Assembly: GCA_039184335.1 (NCBI GenBank)
Contig: JBCDBD010000012.1
Location: 1-64,000, forward strand
DNA: 64,000 bases
Source: JBCDBD01 sp039184335
Lineage (GTDB): Bacteria; Bacteroidota; Bacteroidia; Flavobacteriales; Flavobacteriaceae
Direction of reading: 5' to 3'
Shown here piece after piece: positions 32,508 to 41,008 of the stretch. Position 1 is the stretch's first letter; each line of letters begins with the position of its first letter. The position numbers were made by a program, and so were the translations under genes. The notes beneath the pieces are model-generated. The model had not been told where the DNA came from, searched no databases, and saw only the letters and a program-made list of their open reading frames with translations.

Positions 32508-33835
32508 TACCGCATATTTTGCATCATTTGCATCATTTTTTTGCCCCCGCCACCTTGCATCATCTTCATCATTTTGCTCATTTGGTTGAACTGCTTCAAC
32601 AATTGGTTCACATCTTGAATAGATCGACCACTGCCCTGGGCAATGCGCTTTTTTCGACTTGAGTTCAATTTTGACGGATTGGAGCGCTCATCTGGGGTCA
32701 TGGAATAGATGATCGCCTCAATATGCTTGAATGCATCATCGTCAATATCCAATCCCTTAAGGGCTTTTCCCATACCCGGGATCATCCCCATCAGATCTTT
32801 CATATTGCCCATTTTCTTGATCTGTTGGATTTGGCTCAAGAAATCATCAAAACCGAAGCGGTTCTTGGCAATTTTTTTCTGGATTTTACGAGCCTGCTCC
32901 TCATCAAATTGTTCTTGGGCACGCTCGACCAGGGAGACGACATCACCCATTCCCAAAATACGATCGGCCATTCGAGATGGGTAAAAGACATCAATTGCCT
33001 CCATTTTTTCCCCTGTACCAATAAATTTGATAGGCTTGTCAACCACTGATTTTATGGATATCGCCGCTCCGCCACGGGTATCACCATCAAGTTTGGTCAA
33101 AATGACCCCATCAAAATTCAACACATCATTAAATGCCTTAGCTGTATTGACCGCATCTTGACCCGTCATGGAATCAACCACAAACAAAGTCTCTTGCGGA
33201 CTGACCGTCTTATGGATATTGGCAATTTCGGTCATCATCTGCTCATCAACGGCCAAACGACCCGCCGTATCGATGATGACTACATTGTTACCATTTGCCT
33301 TGGCCTGTTGAATACCTGCTTGGGCTATGGCCACCGGATCTTGGTTTTCGCTATCGGAATAGACCGCAACACCTACTTGTTCACCAACTATGTGCAATTG
33401 GTCGATGGCAGCCGGGCGATAGACATCACAAGCCACCAAAAGTGGTTTTTTGCTTTTCTTGTTTTTAAGGTAGTTGGCCAGTTTGCCCGAAAAAGTGGTC
33501 TTACCAGAACCTTGGAGACCCGACATCAAAATCACTGAAAGGTTACCTGATAAATTGAGCTCTGTGGCGTCGCCACCCATCAACTCGGTCAGTTCATCCT
33601 TCACGATCTTGACCATCAATTGCCCTGGCTGTAAGGTGGTCAACACGTTTTGGCCCAAGGCCTTTTCCTTTACCCTATTGGTAAATTCCTTGGCTATCTT
33701 AAAATTGACATCAGCGTCCAACAAGGCACGACGTACTTCTTTCAAGGTTTCGGCAACATTGATTTCAGTAATCTGACCATGGCCCTTGAGCACATGGAGG
33801 GCCTTGTCGAGCTTTTCACTTAAATTATCAAACAT
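32507..33835 (-). CDS. ffh: Signal recognition particle GTPase
   Basis: 442 residues in NG-M order: helical N domain, G domain with GLQGSGKTTFSGKL, DTAGRL, TKLDGDTRGGA, and a Met-rich M domain ending QMSKMMKMMQGGGGKKMMQMMQ that binds SRP RNA and signal peptides. Targets membrane proteins to SecYEG with FtsY. A -7 box TAAATTTG lies 26 bases upstream. Confidence 0.97.
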   Translation of the reverse strand: MFDNLSEKLDKALHVLKGHGQITEINVAETLKEVRRALLDADVNFKIAKEFTNRVKEKALGQNVLTTLQPGQLMVKIVKDELTELMGGDATELNLSGNLSVILMSGLQGSGKTTFSGKLANYLKNKKSKKPLLVACDVYRPAAIDQLHIVGEQVGVAVYSDSENQDPVAIAQAGIQQAKANGNNVVIIDTAGRLAVDEQMMTEIANIHKTVSPQETLFVVDSMTGQDAVNTAKAFNDVLNFDGVILTKLDGDTRGGAAISIKSVVDKPIKFIGTGEKMEAIDVFYPSRMADRILGMGDVVSLVERAQEQFDEEQARKIQKKIAKNRFGFDDFLSQIQQIKKMGNMKDLMGMIPGMGKALKGLDIDDDAFKHIEAIIYSMTPDERSNPSKLNSSRKKRIAQGSGRSIQDVNQLLKQFNQMSKMMKMMQGGGGKKMMQMMQNMR

Positions 33836-33861
33836 CTACGTACTGCATTTTTAGGGAAGCA

Positions 33862-33869
33862 CAAATTTA
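33862..33869 (-). promoter_or_regulatory. -7 promoter box TAAATTTG for ffh-folD
   Basis: TAnnTTTG match 26 bases before the ffh ATG, just downstream of the terminator hairpin of the preceding gene. Confidence 0.5.
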
Positions 33870-33880
33870 AGAATAAAAAG

Positions 33881-33912
33881 AAAAGGACAGCCTTCCCCAA
33901 GGCTGTCCTTTT
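33881..33912 (-). terminator. Terminator after the acidic lipoprotein gene
   Basis: Perfect 14 bp stem (AAAAGGACAGCCTT and complement) with a CCCC loop, lying 27 bases after the stop at 33940 on the minus strand; A/T flanks on both sides make it usable in either direction. Confidence 0.8.
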
Positions 33913-33939
33913 CAAAAAAGACTAGGGGGCAAAAAAGGG

Positions 33940-35769
33940 TTATAATTTCTTTTCGAAGACCAGGGTCTTATAATTTACCTCTTCATCTTCATACACCAGC
34001 ATGATGCGTTCTGAAGAAAATTCGACCACATACCAAGGTTCAGTAAGTTCCCCAAAAGTACCGTCACCACCAAGGTTTAAGTAAAACTGAACATTATCTC
34101 CAGTATTTCTGATAGCACGCCAAACACCAGCCACTATGGGATCATCATTGATGGATACCTCAACTTGGTTGAAGTTGGAAAATCCAAAATCCATTCCTTG
34201 GTAATTTTCGGTCCCATCGACACCTTCGTTGTCGTATAAGGTTATGTTCCATAGTCCACCAAGCACACTATTTCTTATTTCGGCTACCTCATCATCATCT
34301 GCGTTATCATCACAAATTTTTTGCAGCACCATTTTATAGTCAATGGTTTCATCTTTTAAGACTATCCGAGTGGTCTCTACAACACTTTCGCCAAAAATAT
34401 CGACTACAGGCCATTCGAGAGTTACTGCGTTTTCAGCCATAATTTCAATGAATAGGGTGCGCATGCCTTCTTCATTGGCCCCTACTTCCCAAGTTCCATC
34501 GAAAATGGAGATACCGTCTCCCAAGGTCACCATACCGTCTTCCCCGAATATGAACTCGAACCCTAAAAGTCTTTTGACATCTTCACCTTGCAGTTTCAGG
34601 TCTTCAATGATCCATTCGCATTCCTTTAGCGTATTGGTCAAGGTTTCAATACTGATGATCCCGTTATCACCATCATCATCGTCACCATCATCATCATCGT
34701 CACCATCATCGTCGTCGTCGTCACAATGTTGCCTTAAAATGATCCTATTGCCTTCATCAGCGTATAACTTGATCTTATGTTCATTAATTTCATACACCAA
34801 CCATTCTAAAGAGAAATCAACCAATACATCAAATGCCAGGTTCAATACCGCACCACGATCAGAAATGCTGGAGGTCCACTCCCCGTTCAATACATTGCCT
34901 TCTCTATCTTTAACGGTAACACCACCATCTTCTGTAAAGATCATCAGATACTCTATGTATTGATCGGTCTGATTGACATCATTTCTTTTGACTTCGAGTA
35001 CCACCCAAGGACACTCAACCAAAAGATGGTTCAATCGTTCCAATGAAAAATCATCATCATTGAAATCATCATCATCGTCTTCATCACATTCATCTTCTGC
35101 GGTTTCCAAGGCATTGGCCAACTCTGCATTGCTATCGACAACAATTTCGGTCCCATCATACTTTTTCAGTGTGATCGGAAAATCAAGACTTACCAGATCA
35201 TCGTCTTCAAGACCGTTCAAAAAATGTTGCAGTTCACGGTCACTTGTCACCGTCACATTCCCTGTTTGCTGTTCGTTGATATCAAAGGTGAACAAGGTGA
35301 TAGGGTATACAAAATCGATACATTCGATATCATCGTCTTCTCCCCCTTCTAGGCACTCATCAATAAAATCTTCTAAAAGATCGGCGCTTTCAATGACCAC
35401 TTCAGTAAAATCGGCCAAGGTGATGGTAATCGGAAAAATAATCTCCAAGATATCGGTATCATCATCAAATTCATCAAAAACCGCTTCAATCAGTTCAAGG
35501 TCTTCGATGGCATCAATGGTAATTTGCACACCATTGACATCGACCGTGTATGGGAACTCGATGGCAACACAGCTTGCGCCATCTACAATATTATCAAACG
35601 ACCCATCATTCGAGGCTGTTTTTACAATCAACTCGGCAGTAGATGAACCTGCCATAAGGGTCTCTTGCCCATTGTCACCGATTTCTTCAAACTCATCTTG
35701 ACAAGACGTGAAATTGAGCGCCGTGACAAGCAGGCCAACACACAATAAGCTATAAATCAACTTTTTCAT
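33940..35769 (-). CDS. Modular acidic Asp-rich lipoprotein
   Basis: 609 residues. The signal MKKLIYSLLCVGLLVTALNFTSC is a lipoprotein signal, so the ATG at 35769 is chosen although the frame runs up to 36003. The mature part has two sections. Residues about 65-245 hold four related units of the form I-x-FPIT-x5-DxxE/V-x-I-x-S/A-x2-EL-x3-L. Residues about 255-609 hold three lipocalin-like modules, opening with LVECPWVVLEVKRN, LKECEWIIEDLKLQ and LGGLWNITLYDNEG. They are joined by very acidic linkers, one almost pure Asp (positions 34663-34724 in DNA). Divergent from the sigma/FecR/TonB cassette. Calcium or ligand binding at the cell surface is a guess. Confidence 0.82.
   Translation of the reverse strand: MKKLIYSLLCVGLLVTALNFTSCQDEFEEIGDNGQETLMAGSSTAELIVKTASNDGSFDNIVDGASCVAIEFPYTVDVNGVQITIDAIEDLELIEAVFDEFDDDTDILEIIFPITITLADFTEVVIESADLLEDFIDECLEGGEDDDIECIDFVYPITLFTFDINEQQTGNVTVTSDRELQHFLNGLEDDDLVSLDFPITLKKYDGTEIVVDSNAELANALETAEDECDEDDDDDFNDDDFSLERLNHLLVECPWVVLEVKRNDVNQTDQYIEYLMIFTEDGGVTVKDREGNVLNGEWTSSISDRGAVLNLAFDVLVDFSLEWLVYEINEHKIKLYADEGNRIILRQHCDDDDDDGDDDDDGDDDDGDNGIISIETLTNTLKECEWIIEDLKLQGEDVKRLLGFEFIFGEDGMVTLGDGISIFDGTWEVGANEEGMRTLFIEIMAENAVTLEWPVVDIFGESVVETTRIVLKDETIDYKMVLQKICDDNADDDEVAEIRNSVLGGLWNITLYDNEGVDGTENYQGMDFGFSNFNQVEVSINDDPIVAGVWRAIRNTGDNVQFYLNLGGDGTFGELTEPWYVVEFSSERIMLVYEDEEVNYKTLVFEKKL
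34663..34724. repeat. Trinucleotide tract coding a poly-Asp linker
   Basis: A run of CAT/CGT triplets on the plus strand (GAT/GAC codons on the coding strand) encoding about 20 Asp and Gly residues between the first and second lipocalin-like modules. Length change would be in frame. Confidence 0.75.
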
Positions 35770-35854
35770 AAGGATTTGGATTTTTTTGTTGTTCGTACGA
35801 CCATGAAACAATCCGCTTTTAAAAAACCCTACCCTTTTCTTAATTTTTTTAAAA

Positions 35855-35862
35855 TATCTTTG
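35855..35862 (+). promoter_or_regulatory. -7 promoter box TATCTTTG for the ECF sigma gene
   Basis: Perfect TAnnTTTG match 21 bases upstream of the sigma factor ATG; no TTG found at the -33 distance. Confidence 0.55.
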
Positions 35863-35883
35863 ACAAACTGTTAAGCCATTTGC

Positions 35884-36384
35884 ATGGACAATGTTTGTGA
35901 AGAGCAGGTCTTCAGCATTATTTTCAAAACCAATTCTAAAACGGTTTTCAATTACATATATTATAAGTTCGGTAATGCGGAAAAAGCACATGATGCCGTA
36001 CAAGAAGCGTTTGTGAAATTGTGGCAGAATTGCGCCAAAGTGAGCCCTGAAAAAGCAAAGTCTTATTTGTATACCGTAGCGAACAATTTATACCTGAATG
36101 TGATAAAGGCAGAAAAGGTACGGTTGAAATATGCCAATCAACATTCTGGTTCCATTTCAAGTGAATCGCCTGAATATGTTCTGGAAGAGAAACAGTTCAA
36201 AGAAAAGCTAGACGATGCCCTGAACAGTTTGCCTGAAAACCAACGGGTCACTTTTTTGTTGAATCGGGTAGATGGGAAAAAATATGCAGAGATTGCCGAA
36301 ATGGAAGGAGTGGGCATCAAGGCCATCGAAAAACGAATGCATTTGGCCTTAAAGGCATTGCGTGAAAAAATCGAGGGAATCTAA
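35884..36384 (+). CDS. RNA polymerase ECF sigma factor (FecI-like)
   Basis: 166 residues. Sigma region 2 runs about residues 15-75 (VFNYIYYKFGNAEKAHDAVQEAFVKLWQN, the -10 contact and core-binding region) and region 4 about 105-160 (LPENQRVTFLLNRVDGKKYAEIAEMEGVGIKAIEKRMHLALKALREKI). Followed by an anti-sigma FecR and a TonB receptor, it should respond to a signal passing from the outer membrane to FecR. Divergent from the acidic lipoprotein gene, a possible target. Confidence 0.92.
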   Translation: MDNVCEEQVFSIIFKTNSKTVFNYIYYKFGNAEKAHDAVQEAFVKLWQNCAKVSPEKAKSYLYTVANNLYLNVIKAEKVRLKYANQHSGSISSESPEYVLEEKQFKEKLDDALNSLPENQRVTFLLNRVDGKKYAEIAEMEGVGIKAIEKRMHLALKALREKIEGI

Positions 36385-36562
36385 TCTTTAGCAATAATGT
36401 TGTCGGGCAGTAATTTGTTGGTGACTTATGGCAATTGAGTGAAAAACCGATGATTTTACCACAACTGTTTTTAGTTCAAAATTGTTGATTGCAAATGCAT
36501 ATCAAAAGAAAAGTAGGGTTTTTTGAACCTAAGTTGTTGTAACAGTGTAAAGCATAGAACTC

Positions 36563-37474
36563 ATGCAAGAAAATTATTTGGCTAAATGGCTTAATGACGA
36601 ACTCTCTGAGGAAGAACTCGCCACTTTCAGAAAGTCTGACACTTATGCTACCTATCAAAGAATTCGAGAGGCTTCCACCCAAATGGAGGCCCCGGAATTT
36701 GACATTGATCAAGCATGGTCCACCCTTAAATCTGGGGTATCAGTCAATGAACCCAAAGTGCTCCCATTTCGTCCTTATAAGAAATTCTTGCGTGTGGCTG
36801 CCATAATAGCGGTCATGCTGGCCGGTTCTTACTTTTACCTAGGCACTTTAGATGAAACCTATAAGACCCAATTGGCCGAACGTACCGAAGTTATTCTGCC
36901 CGACAATTCTGAAATTACCTTGAATGCAGGCTCCAAGGTCTCATTCAGTGCAAAAAAATGGAATGAAAGCCGAAATGTCGATTTGGAAGGTGAGGCGTTT
37001 TTCAAAGTTGCCAAGGGAAAAAAATTTACGGTCTCAACTGCAGATGGTACTGTCGCTGTACTGGGCACCCAGTTCAATGTTGAAAACCGTAACGGTTTTT
37101 TCGAGGTCACCTGTTACGAAGGCTTGGTCAGTGTCAGCTATAATACCATTGAGAAAAAGTTGCCCGCAGGTGCATCGTTCCTGGCCATCGACGGCATCGT
37201 CCAAGACCTACCACATACCAGCATATCAGCCCCTTCTTGGGTAAATAACGAAAGTAGTTTCAAAAGTATTCCCTTAAGATATGTGCTGGATGAATTTAAA
37301 AGACAGTATGATATGAAGGTTACTATCAAAAATATAAATACAGCCCAATTATTTACAGGATCTTTTAGCAACACAGACATCAATTTAGCGTTAGAAAGTA
37401 TAAGTACCCCTTCCCAGATTAGTTATAAATTAGGAGAAGATAACGTGCTTTTCTATGCTGGAGACACTCCGTAG
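36563..37474 (+). CDS. FecR-family anti-sigma factor
   Basis: 303 residues with an N-terminal cytoplasmic sigma-binding region (about 1-75, LAKWLNDELSEEELATF), one membrane helix (FLRVAAIIAVMLAGSYFYL) and a periplasmic FecR domain (TEVILPDNSEITLNAGSKVSF, RNVDLEGEAFFKVAKGKKFTV, VLGTQFNVENR) with a C-terminal DUF4974-type extension (RYVLDEFKRQYDMKVTI). It should hold the ECF sigma until the receptor signals. Its 3' end overlaps the TonB receptor gene by 20 bases. The 178-base gap to the sigma gene shows nothing clear. Confidence 0.93.
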   Translation: MQENYLAKWLNDELSEEELATFRKSDTYATYQRIREASTQMEAPEFDIDQAWSTLKSGVSVNEPKVLPFRPYKKFLRVAAIIAVMLAGSYFYLGTLDETYKTQLAERTEVILPDNSEITLNAGSKVSFSAKKWNESRNVDLEGEAFFKVAKGKKFTVSTADGTVAVLGTQFNVENRNGFFEVTCYEGLVSVSYNTIEKKLPAGASFLAIDGIVQDLPHTSISAPSWVNNESSFKSIPLRYVLDEFKRQYDMKVTIKNINTAQLFTGSFSNTDINLALESISTPSQISYKLGEDNVLFYAGDTP

Positions 37475-40022
37475 TATCTTTTTGAAATTCGTATTGTCAG
37501 GATTCTTTTTTCTGCAATCGATTTTACCCCTTCATGCACAAGAGGCCAAAACTGAAAGGCTCATTTCTTATTTGACCCAACTTGAGCATAGGTTCGATAT
37601 CAAATTTTCGTATGTTGATGAAGATGTAAAGAATGTGATGATTTCCTTCCCTCAGCCAAGCACTTTGAAAGAAAAACTTCTGGCTATTGAGACCCTCACC
37701 CAGTTAAAGATAAAAAAACTCAATGACCGCTATTATACCATAGTAAAAAGCGCGTTGGTAGATATTTGTGGAAGAGTACTTGATAATTTTGCCAAAAATA
37801 ACGTTCCTGGAGCCACAGTTGAGGTTTTGGGCAGTGAAATTGCCGTTATCACTGATGCAAATGGCAATTTTTCATTACCTGGTATTCCCCGGGGGACTTC
37901 ATTAAAAATTCGGTATTTGGGATATACCACAAAGTATATGGATGTCGATAATTTTATCGAGCAAGGAGGTTGCCCAAAAATACTGCTGGCCCAGAATTAC
38001 GAACGATTGGATGAGGTAGTGATCTATGAATTTTTGACTTCAGGGATCAGCAAACAGGAAGATGCAAGCATCACCTTAAACACAAACGAGCTCGGTATTC
38101 TACCAGGGCTCATAGAGCCCGACGTATTACAGACCGTACAGTCACTTCCTGGTATTAAAAGCATTGATGAAACGGTATCTGACATCAATGTCAGAGGGGG
38201 TACCAATGACCAAAACCTCATATTATGGAATGGCATAAAAATGTACCAATCAGGTCACTTTTTTGGACTTATCTCTGCATTCAATCCCTACCTCACCGAT
38301 AAGGTCACTATCTATAAAAACGGAACCCCTGGCCAGTATGGTGATGGTGTAAGCAGCGTTATCAGTATGGAAACCAAAAACACAATCGACAATTATTATT
38401 GGGGGGGAGCCGGTTTTAATTTTATAAGTGGCGATGTCTATGGTCAAATACCCATAAATGATAAGCTGGCATTCCAATTTTCAGCAAGACGTTCCACAAC
38501 TGATTTTTTGAATACCCCGGCCTACAATAGCTTTACCGATCGGGCATTTCAAGATACCGAGATCCGCAACCAACAAAACCAATCCATTGAAGAAGAATTT
38601 CAACGCGATGAAAAGTTCTTCTTTTATGATTTCACTGCAAAAGTGCTTTATAAGATCAATGACTTACATGAATTGCGACTTAATTTTATAGGTATCGATA
38701 ATGACCTTGACTTTTCTGAAACCAGTATCGCCGCAAATGAAACCACCCGAAGCTTTTTAGACCAGACCAATGTATCGCTGGGCCTACAGTTTCAAAGCAA
38801 TTGGACCAATCGGTTTTCTTCACATGTAAATGTATACTATTCAAATTACGACTTAGATGCCCAGAGTATTTCTGCGCTTCAAGAACAACAGTTGTTTCAA
38901 CAGAACAGTGTTGATGAAAGGGCCTTAAAGGTCAACACCATTTTTAAGGTAAATGAATCACTTCAATTGGACAATGGATACCAATATATAGAAACTGGTA
39001 TTACCAATACTGCATTTGTCACACAACCGCCATTTGACAGTAACAGTAAGGGTGTGATTCGAATTCATGCCCCTTATTCAGAGCTGGCCTACACTTCTAA
39101 TAAAGAAAAGTTCATAGCCCGAGGTGGGTTGCGCGTCAACTACATTGAGAATCTCAATACCTTTAACACCATTTTATGGGAACCCCGTATCAATATCAAT
39201 TTTCGATTGGCCAACTACCTTAGGGGCGAATTCTTGGGAGAGTTCAAGAGTCAAACGACCAATCAGGTCATCGATCTGGAGCAAAACTTTTTAGGTATCG
39301 AAAAACGCCGGTGGATTCTTTCTGATGACAATACCTTGCCCATCACTGAGAGCAAACAGGGTTCTTTCGGACTAAACTACGCCAAAAATTCACTCTACAT
39401 AGGTATAGAAGGTTTTTATAAACATGTAGATGGTATCAGTACCCGAACCCAAGGGTTTCAAAATGAAAATCAGTTCGATGGTGAAATTGGAAGCTATGAA
39501 ATCAGGGGTCTTGAATTTCTTATCAACAAAAAGGGAGTAAATTACAGTACGTGGTTGAGCTACACCTATAACAAAAATGATTACACCTTTGGGGAAATTG
39601 ACCCCAATACTTTTCCAAATAACCTAGATGTACGGCATACCCTGACTTTTGCAAGCTCATATAACTTAAAGCACTTGAAATTGAGCTTTGGTATCAATTA
39701 CAGAACGGGCAAACCCTTTACAGCGCCCCAACTGGGCGATCAAGCATTGAACACTACGGTTTTTCCTGCACAAATCAACTATCAGCCTCCCAATAGCGAC
39801 AGACTACCCGAATATTTTAGGTTTGATATGTCGGCCACCTATGATTTTGATATTGGCCAAAGAATAAGGGCCAGTTCAGGACTGTCACTGCTTAATCTGA
39901 CCAATAGAAAAAACATTTTAAATCGCTATTACAGGGTTGCTGATGACAATTCATCGATTGAAACTGTAGAAAACATCTCACTGGGCATTACACCAAATGT
40001 CAGCTTCAGGATTCGTTTTTAA
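37455..40022 (+). CDS. TonB-dependent outer-membrane receptor with STN and carboxypeptidase-like domains
   Basis: 855 residues: signal peptide to AHAQ-like LPLHAQ, an STN signalling domain (residues about 35-100, LISYLTQLEHRFDIKFSYV) that would contact FecR, a carboxypeptidase-D regulatory-like domain (about 105-185, GRVLDNFAKNNVPGATVEVLG), a plug (about 200-300, LQTVQSLPGIKSIDETVSDINVRGG), then a 22-strand-type barrel ending in NVSFRIRF with the C-terminal Phe. It lacks a SusD partner. Substrate not evident. Stop overlaps the convergent blh gene by 4 bases. Confidence 0.93.
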   Translation: MLETLRSIFLKFVLSGFFFLQSILPLHAQEAKTERLISYLTQLEHRFDIKFSYVDEDVKNVMISFPQPSTLKEKLLAIETLTQLKIKKLNDRYYTIVKSALVDICGRVLDNFAKNNVPGATVEVLGSEIAVITDANGNFSLPGIPRGTSLKIRYLGYTTKYMDVDNFIEQGGCPKILLAQNYERLDEVVIYEFLTSGISKQEDASITLNTNELGILPGLIEPDVLQTVQSLPGIKSIDETVSDINVRGGTNDQNLILWNGIKMYQSGHFFGLISAFNPYLTDKVTIYKNGTPGQYGDGVSSVISMETKNTIDNYYWGGAGFNFISGDVYGQIPINDKLAFQFSARRSTTDFLNTPAYNSFTDRAFQDTEIRNQQNQSIEEEFQRDEKFFFYDFTAKVLYKINDLHELRLNFIGIDNDLDFSETSIAANETTRSFLDQTNVSLGLQFQSNWTNRFSSHVNVYYSNYDLDAQSISALQEQQLFQQNSVDERALKVNTIFKVNESLQLDNGYQYIETGITNTAFVTQPPFDSNSKGVIRIHAPYSELAYTSNKEKFIARGGLRVNYIENLNTFNTILWEPRININFRLANYLRGEFLGEFKSQTTNQVIDLEQNFLGIEKRRWILSDDNTLPITESKQGSFGLNYAKNSLYIGIEGFYKHVDGISTRTQGFQNENQFDGEIGSYEIRGLEFLINKKGVNYSTWLSYTYNKNDYTFGEIDPNTFPNNLDVRHTLTFASSYNLKHLKLSFGINYRTGKPFTAPQLGDQALNTTVFPAQINYQPPNSDRLPEYFRFDMSATYDFDIGQRIRASSGLSLLNLTNRKNILNRYYRVADDNSSIETVENISLGITPNVSFRIRF

Positions 40023-40924
40023 TCCTCATCAATAAAGGACATCACCAACACATGGGGAAAAGTTACCGCAGCCAAGAAATAGAGCAAAATCGATATAAAG
40101 AATTGGTTGTTGCCACGCAAAAGAAAATATAGCATTAAAAGACCAAAAATTGAAAGTAACCAATACACCCACGAATATCTTACATATCGCCACAGACTTG
40201 CTTTGTCAACTTTACCAAATAAAAACCATGTTTGGTCCATTAAAGAGGGGATACTGTGCCAAATGACAAAATAAACGCAAAAACCCCATAACAACGAAGC
40301 TGTATAAAACACGACATAAAACACGATAAGAAGAAAAAGCTCTTCAACGGCATGAAACTGAAGCCATCCTAGATAGGTGTATACACCAATAAAGACAATA
40401 CTACCTAAGGTCGTAATTAAAAAACCATGATACAAAAACGACCTACGAAGTTCAAATGAACTTATATCGTTAATAATCAAAATAACTTGTTCGCTTTTGA
40501 TATAGAAGATCATAAACAAAATACACAAGCCATAGGTTGTATAAAAAAAAGGATTCCAAAATGAATTTACCTTTGTTTTCTTCTTCCAATGCTGTTCCCC
40601 AAAATGAAACCCACTTATGGCGATAAAAACCAATAAAGCCAAGTCGGGAAAGAGATAAAAGAGTAAAAACATCAAACCGATCACTGCGACATACACCAAT
40701 AGAATGGCGTACCGATAAAACTTCAATCCTTTGTTTTTTGAAATCGTGTTGATTATTTTGATATCATTTGATCCATGGAGCATTCCAAAACTAAAAATCA
40801 ATGTGTAAGACAGTACCGCTTCAATATTCTCATCAAAAAATACGGCCAGCCAAAGCGCGAAAAAAGTAACAACGACCATTGCACTTTTCATTTTAATAAA
40901 ATCAACCCTCTTTTGCTGAGACAT
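40019..40924 (-). CDS. blh: Brp/Blh-family beta-carotene 15,15'-dioxygenase
   Basis: Cleaves beta-carotene to retinal, the chromophore of the neighbouring rhodopsin. 301 residues with about eight hydrophobic segments. The conserved His-containing motifs are visible: GMLHGSNDIK (His50), SGFHFGEQHW (His107 and His112), VIWHSIPSLMD (His223) and TFPHVLVM (His291). Divergent from the proteorhodopsin gene, with an 84-base gap holding a 12+12 bp inverted repeat and a -7 box TAATTTTG for this gene. The carotene synthesis genes are not in the window. Confidence 0.93.
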   Translation of the reverse strand: MSQQKRVDFIKMKSAMVVVTFFALWLAVFFDENIEAVLSYTLIFSFGMLHGSNDIKIINTISKNKGLKFYRYAILLVYVAVIGLMFLLFYLFPDLALLVFIAISGFHFGEQHWKKKTKVNSFWNPFFYTTYGLCILFMIFYIKSEQVILIINDISSFELRRSFLYHGFLITTLGSIVFIGVYTYLGWLQFHAVEELFLLIVFYVVFYTASLLWGFCVYFVIWHSIPSLMDQTWFLFGKVDKASLWRYVRYSWVYWLLSIFGLLMLYFLLRGNNQFFISILLYFLAAVTFPHVLVMSFIDED

Positions 40925-40941
40925 TTTTAAAAAAGTATAGA

Positions 40942-40949
40942 CAAAATTA
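40942..40949 (-). promoter_or_regulatory. -7 promoter box TAATTTTG for blh
   Basis: TAnnTTTG match 17 bases before the blh ATG, between the start codon and the inverted repeat. Confidence 0.5.
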
Positions 40950-40954
40950 TGAAT

Positions 40955-40990
40955 TTTTGTTTAAGTTTTCATATATTTACTTAAACAAAA
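40955..40990. promoter_or_regulatory. Perfect 12+12 bp inverted repeat between blh and proteorhodopsin
   Basis: TTTTGTTTAAGT (40955-40966) and ACTTAAACAAAA (40979-40990) separated by 12 bases. Arms match exactly. It sits between the two divergent starts, 30 bases from blh and 18 from the rhodopsin gene, and is a candidate shared operator for a dimeric or tetrameric regulator, possibly light-responsive. Confidence 0.65.
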
Positions 40991-41008
40991 TTAATTAACT
41001 ATATATAC

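Noticed and set aside
34343..35701. Two long plus-strand open frames rich in Ser opposite the acidic lipoprotein gene
   Set aside because: They are shadows of the Asp-rich gene: GAT/GAC codons read as Ser codons on the other strand. No start context, signal or family is visible.
35770..36003. 78-codon N-terminal extension of the acidic lipoprotein
   Set aside because: It would run through the divergent sigma gene and its promoter; the lipoprotein signal at 35769 fixes the start.
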